Origin: an uncultured Mediterranea sp.
GTDB lineage: Bacteria > Bacteroidota > Bacteroidia > Bacteroidales > Bacteroidaceae
Direction: 5' to 3'
NCBI GenBank assembly: GCA_946007445.1
Contig: CAMGAL010000092.1
Span: 1-7,845 of the forward strand
DNA: 7,845 nt
Position 1 is the first letter of the stretch; the number at the start of each line of letters is the position of its first letter. The notes below the pieces were generated by a model. That model ran no database searches. It saw only the letters and a list, made by a program, of their open reading frames with translations, and was not told where the DNA came from. This document shows, in pieces, positions 1 to 5,032 of the stretch. Made by a program: the position numbers and the translations under genes.

Positions 1-338
1 TCTTCCCCTGGAGCTTCAAGGCCAACGAGCTGGGCACCGTCATCGGTACCCGCACCTGGGGTGGCATCATCGGCATCAGCGGTTCGCTGCCCTACATGGA
101 TGGCACGGACATCCGCGTCCCCTTCTTCACCAACTACGATGCCAAGACCGGCCAGTGGATGGTGGAGAACCACGGCGTAGACCCCGACATCCTGATAGAC
201 AACGACCCCATCCGCGAGAATGCCGGCGAGGACCAGCAGCTGCTGAAGGCCATTGAGGTAGCCCTCGAACAACTCAAGACGCGCAAGCCTCTGCCCGGAG
301 TGCCTGCTCCGCGCACATTCAAGGACTTAGGTCTCTAA
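1..338 (+). CDS. Tricorn-type S41 serine protease, C-terminal end (5' truncated by window)
   Basis: Open from the window edge (first full codon at position 3) to TAA at 336-338; about 111 residues are visible. The segment FPWSFKANELGTVIGTRTWGG is typical of the C-terminal catalytic core of tricorn protease homologues (peptidase family S41). In this family the nucleophilic Ser lies just before the FPxxFK segment, so here it should fall a few residues upstream of the window. The Glu of VENHGVDPD (codon at 165-167) sits at the spacing expected for the charge-relay Glu that follows that Ser by about 58 residues in archaeal tricorn. Family members are roughly 1,000-residue proteins with beta-propeller, PDZ and S41 parts that degrade peptides; bacterial ones are often exported, but the signal region is not visible here. 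A terminator hairpin follows directly. The family call is firm; substrate and location are inferred. Confidence 0.9.
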   Translation, partial: FPWSFKANELGTVIGTRTWGGIIGISGSLPYMDGTDIRVPFFTNYDAKTGQWMVENHGVDPDILIDNDPIRENAGEDQQLLKAIEVALEQLKTRKPLPGVPAPRTFKDLGL

Positions 339-352
339 TTCATTGATTTCGC

Positions 353-395
353 AGAGGGTGTGCCAAAGGCCGATTGCCAATGGCACACCCTCTTT
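353..395 (+). terminator. Intrinsic terminator after the tricorn-type gene
   Basis: A perfect 13-bp inverted repeat, AGAGGGTGTGCCA (353-365) and TGGCACACCCTCT (381-393), with a 15-nt loop starts 15 bp after the TAA. The trailing T run is short (TCTTT), so termination may be partial. The TTG at 374 and ATG at 380, which would extend the next gene upstream, lie in the loop and the 3' arm boundary. This argues against either being that gene's start. Confidence 0.75.
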
Positions 396-418
396 GCCAA
401 CAACTATCCAACATAAAA

Positions 419-1375
419 ATGTATATGAATCCAATCTGTGAACTCTTTGGTATCCGATACCCCATCGTGCAGGGCGGTATGGTGTGGTGCAGCGGCTGGC
501 GGCTGGCAGCAGCAGTGAGCAATGCCGGCGGCCTGGGACTGCTCGGAGCGGGGTCCATGCACCCCGACACCCTGCGTGAGCACCTGCGCAAACTGAAAAG
601 TGCCACCTCGGCACCCTTTGGCGTCAATCTCCCCCTGATGTATCCGCAAATGGAGGAACTGCTGCAAATCCTGGTAGAAGAGGAGGTGAAAATCGTCTTC
701 ACCTCCGCCGGTTCGCCAAAGAAGTGGACCGAGTGGCTGCACAGCCACGGCATGAAGGTGGCCCATGTGGTGTCATCCTCCACCTTTGCCCGAAAAGCCA
801 CGGAAGCCGGCGTAGATGCCGTGGTGGCCGAGGGATTCGAGGCCGGCGGACACAACGGACGCGAAGAGACCACCACCCTCTGCCTGGTGCCGGCGGTACG
901 CAAGGCCACCCACCTGCCCCTCTTGGCTGCCGGTGGCATCGCTACCGGAGCTGCCTGGTATGCGACACAGGCCTTAGGAGCCGACGGCGTGCAGATAGGC
1001 AGCCGGTTTGCCCTGACCCAAGAGAGCTCGGCGGCAGAGGCCTTCAAGATGCGCTGCCTGCAGCTGGCCGAGGGAGACACCCGCCTGCTGCTCAAGCGGC
1101 TATCGCCTACCCGACTGGTGGCCAATGCATTCCGCACCCAAGTGGAAGAGGCCGAAGAACGCGGAGCCTCCGTGGAGGAGCTGCGCGAACTGCTGGGAAG
1201 AGGGCGGGCTAAGAAGGGTATCTTCGAGGGGAACCTGGACGAGGGCGAACTGGAGATAGGTCAGGCTGCAGCCCTGCTGCAGGGACGCCCCATCGAGCCG
1301 GTGGCCGAGGTCATGGCCGAACTACTTGAGGAGTACCGCCACACCGCCCGACAGATGGCGGACAACATCCTATAA
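419..1375 (+). CDS. FabK / nitronate monooxygenase-like FMN-dependent TIM-barrel oxidoreductase
   Basis: A 318-residue cytoplasmic protein of the 2-nitropropane dioxygenase superfamily, which includes nitronate monooxygenase and enoyl-ACP reductase FabK. Seen motifs: N-terminal ICELFGIRYPIVQGGM (residues 6-21); NAGGLGLLGAG (35-45); the active-site His region FEAGGHNGREETTT (140-153; His145); AAGGIATG (170-177); and the phosphate-binding GADGVQIGSRF (187-197). Members bind FMN and either oxidise nitronates or reduce enoyl-ACP with NAD(P)H. Sequence reading alone cannot separate these activities, so no symbol is given. The start at 419 is chosen because in-frame starts at 374 (TTG) and 380 lie in the preceding terminator hairpin, while 419 is preceded by an A-rich stretch (ataaaa). 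ATG 425 is an equally family-like alternative. The transporter gene follows after 30 bp, suggesting co-transcription. No clear promoter was seen. Confidence 0.88.
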   Translation: MYMNPICELFGIRYPIVQGGMVWCSGWRLAAAVSNAGGLGLLGAGSMHPDTLREHLRKLKSATSAPFGVNLPLMYPQMEELLQILVEEEVKIVFTSAGSPKKWTEWLHSHGMKVAHVVSSSTFARKATEAGVDAVVAEGFEAGGHNGREETTTLCLVPAVRKATHLPLLAAGGIATGAAWYATQALGADGVQIGSRFALTQESSAAEAFKMRCLQLAEGDTRLLLKRLSPTRLVANAFRTQVEEAEERGASVEELRELLGRGRAKKGIFEGNLDEGELEIGQAAALLQGRPIEPVAEVMAELLEEYRHTARQMADNIL

Positions 1376-1405
1376 CCTTGCAAAAAACGAACTGGAACAA
1401 CAAGC

Positions 1406-2296
1406 ATGAAAGCAAACAGCAAAGCCCTGATGCTGGCCGGCATAGCCGTGCTCAGCTGGTCGACCGTGGCTACGGCCTTCAAGATAGCCCTGAAGAATCT
1501 TTCTTATTATGAAATGCTGGTGGTGGCCAGTGCCACCTCGCTGCTGATATTCGGCGTCCTGATGACCGTGCAGCGCAAATGGCCGCTGGTGAAACGGCTG
1601 ACAGTCCGTCAGTGGGGCATCCTGGCAGGCCTGGGTCTGCTCAATCCCGTGGCCTACTACCTGGTGCTGTTTCGCGCCTACGACCTGCTGCCGGCGCAGG
1701 TGGCGCAGCCCATCAACTACGCCTGGCCCATCGTCCTGCTGGTGTGGCTGGCCCTCTTTGCCCACCAGCCCATCCCGCGCCTCAAGTACATCGGCATGGT
1801 GATTTCGTTGGGCGGAGTCACGCTCATCTCGCTGGGCAGTGGCTCGATAGCCCAAGGGGGTATCCCCATAGGCGGACTGCTGCTGGCTGCCCTGAGTGCA
1901 GTGCTCTGGGCCTCGTACTGGATGCTCAACAACCGCTACAAGGAGGAGCTGGACAGCAGCCTGACCTGCTTCATGAGCTTCTTCTTCGGCACGCTCTACC
2001 TGCTGGCAGGCAGTTGCTTCGTGGAGGTGCATATCAACACGCTGCCGGGTCTCCTGTCGGGCATGTATGTGGGAGGATTCGAGATGGGCATCCCCTTCAT
2101 CTGCTTCGGCCTGGCCATGCGCATCGGCTCCAATCCGGCCTTGGTCAACCAGCTCTGCTACCTCTCCCCCTTCCTCTCGCTCTTCCTCATCGCCCTGGTG
2201 CTGGGCGAGCAGATAGCCACCACGACCTACATTGGCCTGGTGTTGATTGTACTGGGCATCGTCTACAACCAGTACTTCGTCAAGAGCAAGCCTTGA
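1406..2296 (+). CDS. DMT-superfamily EamA transporter
   Basis: A 296-residue integral membrane protein with about ten hydrophobic segments arranged as two EamA-type halves (roughly residues 8-140 and 150-290), the usual length for the drug/metabolite transporter family. The N-terminal segment has the recurrent family pattern LSWSTVATAFKIAL (residues 16-29), and the second half carries ALSAVLWASYWML. The helix ends are basic and the C-terminus is YNQYFVKSKP. Such proteins typically export metabolites, amino acids or drugs across the inner membrane; the substrate cannot be told. It starts 30 bp after the flavoprotein gene, likely in the same transcript. Its 3' end overlaps the converging peptidase gene by 17 bp, and no terminator hairpin is visible at the junction. 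Confidence 0.9.
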   Translation: MKANSKALMLAGIAVLSWSTVATAFKIALKNLSYYEMLVVASATSLLIFGVLMTVQRKWPLVKRLTVRQWGILAGLGLLNPVAYYLVLFRAYDLLPAQVAQPINYAWPIVLLVWLALFAHQPIPRLKYIGMVISLGGVTLISLGSGSIAQGGIPIGGLLLAALSAVLWASYWMLNNRYKEELDSSLTCFMSFFFGTLYLLAGSCFVEVHINTLPGLLSGMYVGGFEMGIPFICFGLAMRIGSNPALVNQLCYLSPFLSLFLIALVLGEQIATTTYIGLVLIVLGIVYNQYFVKSKP

Positions 2297-3419
2297 GCAG
2301 GACAGAGAGGGTCTTCATGCGGAAATAGTCGGCCGACATGTAGATGAGCCCCCGATAGGGGGCATAGCGCCCGTAGGAGTCTTTCAGCAGATAGAAACGG
2401 CGGCCAGCGGCATCGTGCGCCAGGCCGACGAGCAGCAGATAGTGGTCGTCGGTCGTGGCGAACTGCTCGTAGGCACGCTGGCGCATCGCGGCCGTGACGG
2501 GCGACTGCGGCCACCAGGCCACTCCCTGCGGCGACTGATAGCTCGTCTCGCTCACATCACCGTGCCAGGCCACGGCCTCGCCACGCTGCAAGGCCTGCAT
2601 CACCCGCCGCTCCAACTCGTCGAGCGACACATTGAGAAAGGTGCCGTGTGCCCAGTTGTCGGGCACCTCCAGCACATAACTGGAGCCCTCAGGACGATGG
2701 CTGAAACTGGTGAGCTGCTCGTAGCCATCCAGCGGAAGCTGCAAGCTGCGGGCAAAGGAACGCGGGGTATAGGATTGGCCACGGAACAAGAAGCTGTCCG
2801 GCACTGCCCCCAAAGCCCGGTCGAGCAAGACTTCGGCCTTGGCCCGATAGGTGGGCAAGTCGCGCCGCACCACGGCCATGGCCGCCAGCTTGCGCAGGGC
2901 CTTCAGCAACCGGTGGTGGTCATGCCGGGGCTGCCCGACCGGCTTGCCCGGATAGGCATCAAGAGGCATCAACCCCTCCTCGCGGGCTACGTTCAGATAG
3001 TCGTGGGCCAAGCCTCCGGCGCGTATCTCCTCCCTCCCCTGTGAGTAGTAGTAGCCCTCCAACTGCTTGAGATACTTCCGCCTCACCACATACATGGGCG
3101 AGAGGCGCAGCGTGTCGCCTGGATGGGCCTGCAACCACGCTGACTCCAGCAGCCCATTGGCGGCATAGGCCCAGCAAGTGGAGGTGCGCCCCTGATGCAG
3201 CGCCAGCGATAAGCCCCCCGCCCACACGCCCGCGTCGGCCAAGACCCTCGGCCTGCGGTGCTGGGTGCAGCGGGCGGGGCTGGCGCTGCCCGCGCTGCAG
3301 GCCCTGGCCGCCACGCTGGGGGCCACCGGCTTTGTCCTGGCGGTGCTGGCGGCAGGGGCCGAATGGCAGGCCGCGAGCAACGCTACAGAACCGAGAAGGA
3401 GAAGAATGGAGATGCGCAT
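2280..3419 (-). CDS. C1B (PepC/bleomycin hydrolase-like) peptidase, predicted lipoprotein, with substituted catalytic Asn
   Basis: A 379-residue protein. The N-terminus is a signal peptide with a lipobox (LLAAC, Cys18), so a lipid-anchored envelope location is expected. Residues 19-70 form an Ala/Ser/Pro/Arg-rich linker encoded by very GC-rich DNA. The papain-like core begins at HQGRTSTCWAYA, giving oxyanion Gln76 and nucleophile Cys82. DDHYLLLVG supplies His326. The third triad position, normally Asn in a KNSWG motif, reads KDSYG here (Asp347, codon GAC at 2379-2381 on the complement). Members are cysteine aminopeptidases; altered triads suggest changed or lost activity, which is inference. 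The length is somewhat below classical PepC (about 445 residues), as in other Bacteroidales lipoprotein members. The gene starts 30 bp beyond the rpmA terminator, with no convincing promoter between. Confidence 0.85.
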   Translation of the reverse strand: MRISILLLLGSVALLAACHSAPAASTARTKPVAPSVAARACSAGSASPARCTQHRRPRVLADAGVWAGGLSLALHQGRTSTCWAYAANGLLESAWLQAHPGDTLRLSPMYVVRRKYLKQLEGYYYSQGREEIRAGGLAHDYLNVAREEGLMPLDAYPGKPVGQPRHDHHRLLKALRKLAAMAVVRRDLPTYRAKAEVLLDRALGAVPDSFLFRGQSYTPRSFARSLQLPLDGYEQLTSFSHRPEGSSYVLEVPDNWAHGTFLNVSLDELERRVMQALQRGEAVAWHGDVSETSYQSPQGVAWWPQSPVTAAMRQRAYEQFATTDDHYLLLVGLAHDAAGRRFYLLKDSYGRYAPYRGLIYMSADYFRMKTLSVLLKACS

Positions 3420-3449
3420 GAGGGAAACCTTTGGGTGGACAGGAATAAT

Positions 3450-3499
3450 AAAAAGACAGGAGACAAACCTCTCCTTGATGGAAAGTTTGCCTCCTGTCT
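3450..3499 (-). terminator. Intrinsic terminator of the rplU-rpmA operon
   Basis: Read on the minus strand, AGACAGGAGGCAAAC (3499-3485) pairs over 15 positions with GTTTGTCTCCTGTCT (3468-3454). One pair is a G·U wobble, the loop is 16 nt, and TTTTTATTATT follows. It lies 30 bp after the rpmA stop codon. The one imperfect position becomes an A·C mismatch on the plus strand, and the T tract is present only in the minus orientation, so the element serves the minus strand. Confidence 0.9.
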
Positions 3500-3528
3500 G
3501 TATGGGGTAGATGTATTCGTTCGAATGT

Positions 3529-3801
3529 TTATGCTTCAGCTACCACTTCGGCGGGAATCACCGATACATAGCGTCTGTCTTCGCGACCCACCTTGAACTT
3601 CACGGTTCCATCGACCAAGGCATAGAGCGTATGGTCGCTGCCCATACCGATGTTCTTGCCCGGGTGGAACTCAGTACCTCTCTGACGTACGATGATGTTG
3701 CCTGCCTTGCAAGCTTCGCCACCGAAAATCTTCACACCTAATCTCTTACTTGCTGATTCGCGGCCGTTCTTAGAACTACCGACACCTTTTTTATGTGCCA
3801 T
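3529..3801 (-). CDS. rpmA: 50S ribosomal protein L27
   Basis: A 90-residue protein beginning [20 protein letters not shown], with the core [40 protein letters not shown], which identifies bacterial bL27. The N-terminal tail reaches toward the peptidyl-transferase centre of the ribosome. There is no cleavable N-terminal extension of the kind found in Firmicutes, so the Met at 3801 is the mature start. It is the second gene of a two-gene operon, 27 bp after rplU, and an intrinsic terminator follows 30 bp downstream. Its lower GC content and restricted codon choice compared with neighbouring genes are usual for a highly expressed ribosomal gene. Confidence 0.98.
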   Translation of the reverse strand: MAHKKGVGSSKNGRESASKRLGVKIFGGEACKAGNIIVRQRGTEFHPGKNIGMGSDHTLYALVDGTVKFKVGREDRRYVSVIPAEVVAEA

Positions 3802-3828
3802 TTCTTCTTACTGTTTTTAGGTTGATGA

Positions 3829-4149
3829 TTAAGCTACTACCTCTTTGATTGTCAACTCTGTGAACTGCTGACGGTGACCGTTCAACTTGCGGTAACCTTT
3901 ACTTCTCTTCTTGTGGAACACCAGCACTTTGTCACCCTTTACCAGCGGGCTTACGACTTCGCAAACCACCTTGGCTCCGGCTACGGTAGGAACACCTACC
4001 TTGATGTCATCGTTACCGTTGTCAACCAAAAGGACTCTCTCAAATTCTACTGTTGCGCCAGCCTCAGCATTCTGGATGTGGAGAACGAACAGCTTCTTGC
4101 CAGCTTCTGCCTTGAACTGCTGGCCCTGAATTTCTACAATTGCGTACAT
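3829..4149 (-). CDS. rplU: 50S ribosomal protein L21
   Basis: A 106-residue protein, [22 protein letters not shown] at the N-terminus and [31 protein letters not shown] near the C-terminus, matching bacterial bL21 in length and motifs. It is an early-binding 23S rRNA protein of the large subunit. First gene of the rplU-rpmA operon, the conserved bacterial order. The start is preceded by an AT-rich stretch (TTATAAATTATAA) rather than a Shine-Dalgarno, as is usual in Bacteroidetes. A Bacteroides-type promoter at 4239-4269 predicts a leader of about 80 nt that can form alternative hairpins, so autoregulation is possible but unproven. Confidence 0.98.
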   Translation of the reverse strand: MYAIVEIQGQQFKAEAGKKLFVLHIQNAEAGATVEFERVLLVDNGNDDIKVGVPTVAGAKVVCEVVSPLVKGDKVLVFHKKRSKGYRKLNGHRQQFTELTIKEVVA

Positions 4150-4168
4150 TTATAATTTATAATGTAAG

Positions 4169-4201
4169 TTAGCTCCGTCGGGTGGTCGCTAATCACTTAG
4201 C
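4169..4201 (-). promoter_or_regulatory. rplU leader with two mutually exclusive hairpins
   Basis: On the minus strand GCTAA-GTGA-TTAGC (4201-4188) forms a 5-bp stem capped by a GNRA-type loop. The same TTAGC (4192-4188) can pair instead with a second GCTAA at 4173-4169 across a 14-nt loop. Only one of the two can form at a time. The element lies inside the predicted rplU 5' leader, about 20 nt before the start codon. Ribosomal operons are often controlled by such leaders; that this one is, is inference. The short stems are the main weakness. Confidence 0.35.
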
Positions 4202-4335
4202 AATCTCTTCTTAGAACCCGGTGCGGAATAATCGGGCACAAAAGTAGTGCTTTCTTTCGGAACCACCAAGCTTTTCTCCTTTTTTTTGTTTGATCGGCGA
4301 TACAGTCTCTTCTTCCTTGTCGACAAGAACCTCAT
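4189..4335 (-). CDS. Possible 48-residue basic small protein upstream of rplU
   Basis: An ATG-started frame (CAT complement at 4333-4335) ends in TAG at 4189-4191, only 39 bp before rplU and on the same strand. The product begins MRFLSTRKKRLYRRSNKKKE and ends GSKKRLLSD. It is strongly basic, with a cluster of Lys/Arg in the first half and a more ordinary second half (SLVVPKESTTFVPDYSAP). I do not recognise it. By my count 25 of 48 third positions are G or C, below the very GC-rich third positions of most genes here, so codon use does not support or exclude coding. The best promoter for rplU lies inside this frame, so the stretch may instead be untranslated leader and upstream DNA. Treat it as a candidate only. 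Confidence 0.3.
   Translation of the reverse strand: MRFLSTRKKRLYRRSNKKKEKSLVVPKESTTFVPDYSAPGSKKRLLSD
4239..4269 (-). promoter_or_regulatory. Promoter for rplU-rpmA (Bacteroides type)
   Basis: TACTTTTG on the minus strand (4246-4239) is a perfect match to the Bacteroides -7 consensus TAnnTTTG. TTGG at 4269-4266 provides a -33 element, with 19-20 nt between the boxes. Transcription would begin near 4232, leaving a leader of about 80 nt before the rplU ATG at 4149. Confidence 0.7.
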
Positions 4336-4438
4336 CACACGACGAGGGAAACCATTCGAGGATGACGTAGTAGGGGCAGAAAGCCGTTTACGCAGAGCAG
4401 GTACATGTCAAGATACGCGCTAAATCCACGTTCTTCCT

Positions 4439-4501
4439 GACCAGTCCTGCGCGACCTCTTTCACGCCCCCGAACAGGCCTCCCGAAACCTTTCATACGCC
4501 C
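4439..4501 (-). repeat. Two imperfect ~30-nt copies, in frame within a 35-codon ORF
   Basis: Plus-strand 4439-4468 and 4471-4501 share the pattern GA.CAG.CCT, then C.CGA, CCT, TTTCA and CGCCC, with small indels. On the minus strand both copies fall in the ATG frame 4495-4388 (35 residues, MKGFGRPVRGRERGRAGLVR then NVDLARILTCTCSA after one Lys), giving the related peptide blocks GFGRPV and GRAGLV. No function is assigned. The frame could be a short peptide, or a by-product of an intergenic repeat or structured RNA. Confidence 0.45.
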
Positions 4502-4573
4502 GCACTTTCAAAATAAAGTTTCTCAACATTAGATATTCCCTAATTTGTAAAGATAACAGAAATCTGCACCCAT

Positions 4574-4590
4574 CGGGATTTTCTATCCCG
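4574..4590. other. Small perfect hairpin CGGGAT / ATCCCG
   Basis: A 6-bp GC-rich stem (4574-4579 with 4585-4590) and a 5-nt loop TTTCT. Neither strand has a T run after it, so it is not a standard intrinsic terminator. It would lie within any long leader transcribed toward rplU from upstream. Confidence 0.4.
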
Positions 4591-4650
4591 CTGAAAACCA
4601 GTGCTTTAAAAATTCACCACACTCCCTATTTGTCAAAATTGGCGATGCTC

Positions 4651-4701
4651 TGACTCCAGTGTGACTCCAGTGTGATTCCAGTGTGACTCCAGTCTGACTC
4701 C
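4651..4701. repeat. 11-bp tandem repeat array, 4.6 copies of TGACTCCAGTG
   Basis: Units start at 4651, 4662, 4673, 4684 and 4695. The first two are identical; the third has one change (TGATTCCAGTG); the fourth ends in C; the fifth is partial (TGACTCC). The period of 11 bp is close to one DNA helical turn, so any protein recognising the unit would contact one face of the DNA. It sits between the divergent rplU and MATE genes. Confidence 0.9.
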
Positions 4702-4740
4702 GCTTAGAGGCTTTTTCTATGATAAGACATATATACAATG

Positions 4741-4771
4741 CAAAGATATGACAAGCCGCAGGCAGAGCGAA
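4741..4771 (-). promoter_or_regulatory. Possible minus-strand promoter reading into the tandem array
   Basis: TATCTTTG on the minus strand (4748-4741) fits TAnnTTTG exactly. TTCG at 4771-4768 is a three-of-four match to the -33 TTTG, with a 19-nt spacer. A transcript would run through the 11-bp repeats, the small hairpin and the two small frames toward rplU. The weak -33 box keeps confidence low. Confidence 0.35.
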
Positions 4772-4813
4772 GGAACGACGAAGAGAGAGGAGGAAGAGAG
4801 GCTACTATTTCCG

Positions 4814-4861
4814 TTCCGTATATGTAAGAATATATCATTATATCACATATTCAACACGGAA
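4814..4861. other. Compound hairpin upstream of the MATE promoter
   Basis: TTCCGT (4814-4819) pairs with ACGGAA (4856-4861), and the adjoining ATATGT (4820-4825) pairs with ACATAT (4845-4850). This makes a 12-bp stem broken only by a 5-nt bulge (4851-4855). Inside it, ATATA (4830-4834) pairs with TATAT (4839-4843). No T run follows. The inner part is AT-rich and weak, but the outer 12 bp is unlikely to be trivial. Confidence 0.5.
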
Positions 4862-4972
4862 GTGATTGCTATCATCGGATCCGCCAACTATGCAAGGCCA
4901 CTTCGAGGAGATCATGGCATCCAGAAGAGGCATCAAAGAACACACCTAATCCGTCAGAAAAGCGGAGGGCAC

Positions 4973-5005
4973 TTTGCTCGTTATCCCGAAAAAGCCGTAT
5001 CTTTG
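4973..5005 (+). promoter_or_regulatory. Promoter of the MATE gene (Bacteroides type)
   Basis: TTTG (4973-4976), a 21-nt spacer and TATCTTTG (4998-5005) match the Bacteroides -33/-7 consensus fully. The start of transcription would be near 5011, giving a leader of about 20 nt before ATG 5033. This decides the MATE start: the frame is open back to 4748, but that part would not be transcribed from here. Confidence 0.8.
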
Positions 5006-5032
5006 CAGCAAGATAGACAACAGCAATCAGAT

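Larger units (their letters stand above)
4336..4972. other. Long intergenic region upstream of rplU and the MATE gene
   Basis: This stretch has no recognisable full-length gene. It is more AT-rich than the flanking coding DNA, especially 4500-4660 and 4700-4870. The forward reading frame open from 4748 to the MATE start is not MATE-like and precedes the MATE promoter, so it is judged non-coding. The region holds a ~30-nt imperfect duplication with a 35-codon minus-strand frame (4388-4495), a small hairpin (4574-4590), an 11-bp tandem array (4651-4701), a possible minus-strand promoter (4741-4771) and a compound hairpin (4814-4861), each listed separately. Confidence 0.7.

Noticed and set aside
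374..418. Upstream in-frame starts (TTG 374, ATG 380) for the FabK-like gene
   Set aside because: They lie within the terminator hairpin of the preceding gene, and the extra residues do not resemble the family N-terminus. ATG 419 or 425 fits.
1370..2032. Minus-strand frame of 220 residues opposite the DMT transporter
   Set aside because: The composition (Gln, His, Gly) is that of an antisense shadow. No promoter or start context was seen.
4574..4590. Intrinsic terminator in the intergenic region
   Set aside because: The stem is good but short, and no T tract follows on either strand.
4890..4949. Plus-strand 19-codon frame MQGHFEEIMASRRGIKEHT, slightly reminiscent of a nitroreductase N-terminus (FEEI..RRSI)
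   Set aside because: It is too short and the resemblance too weak to call a gene fragment; a tblastn search would be needed.
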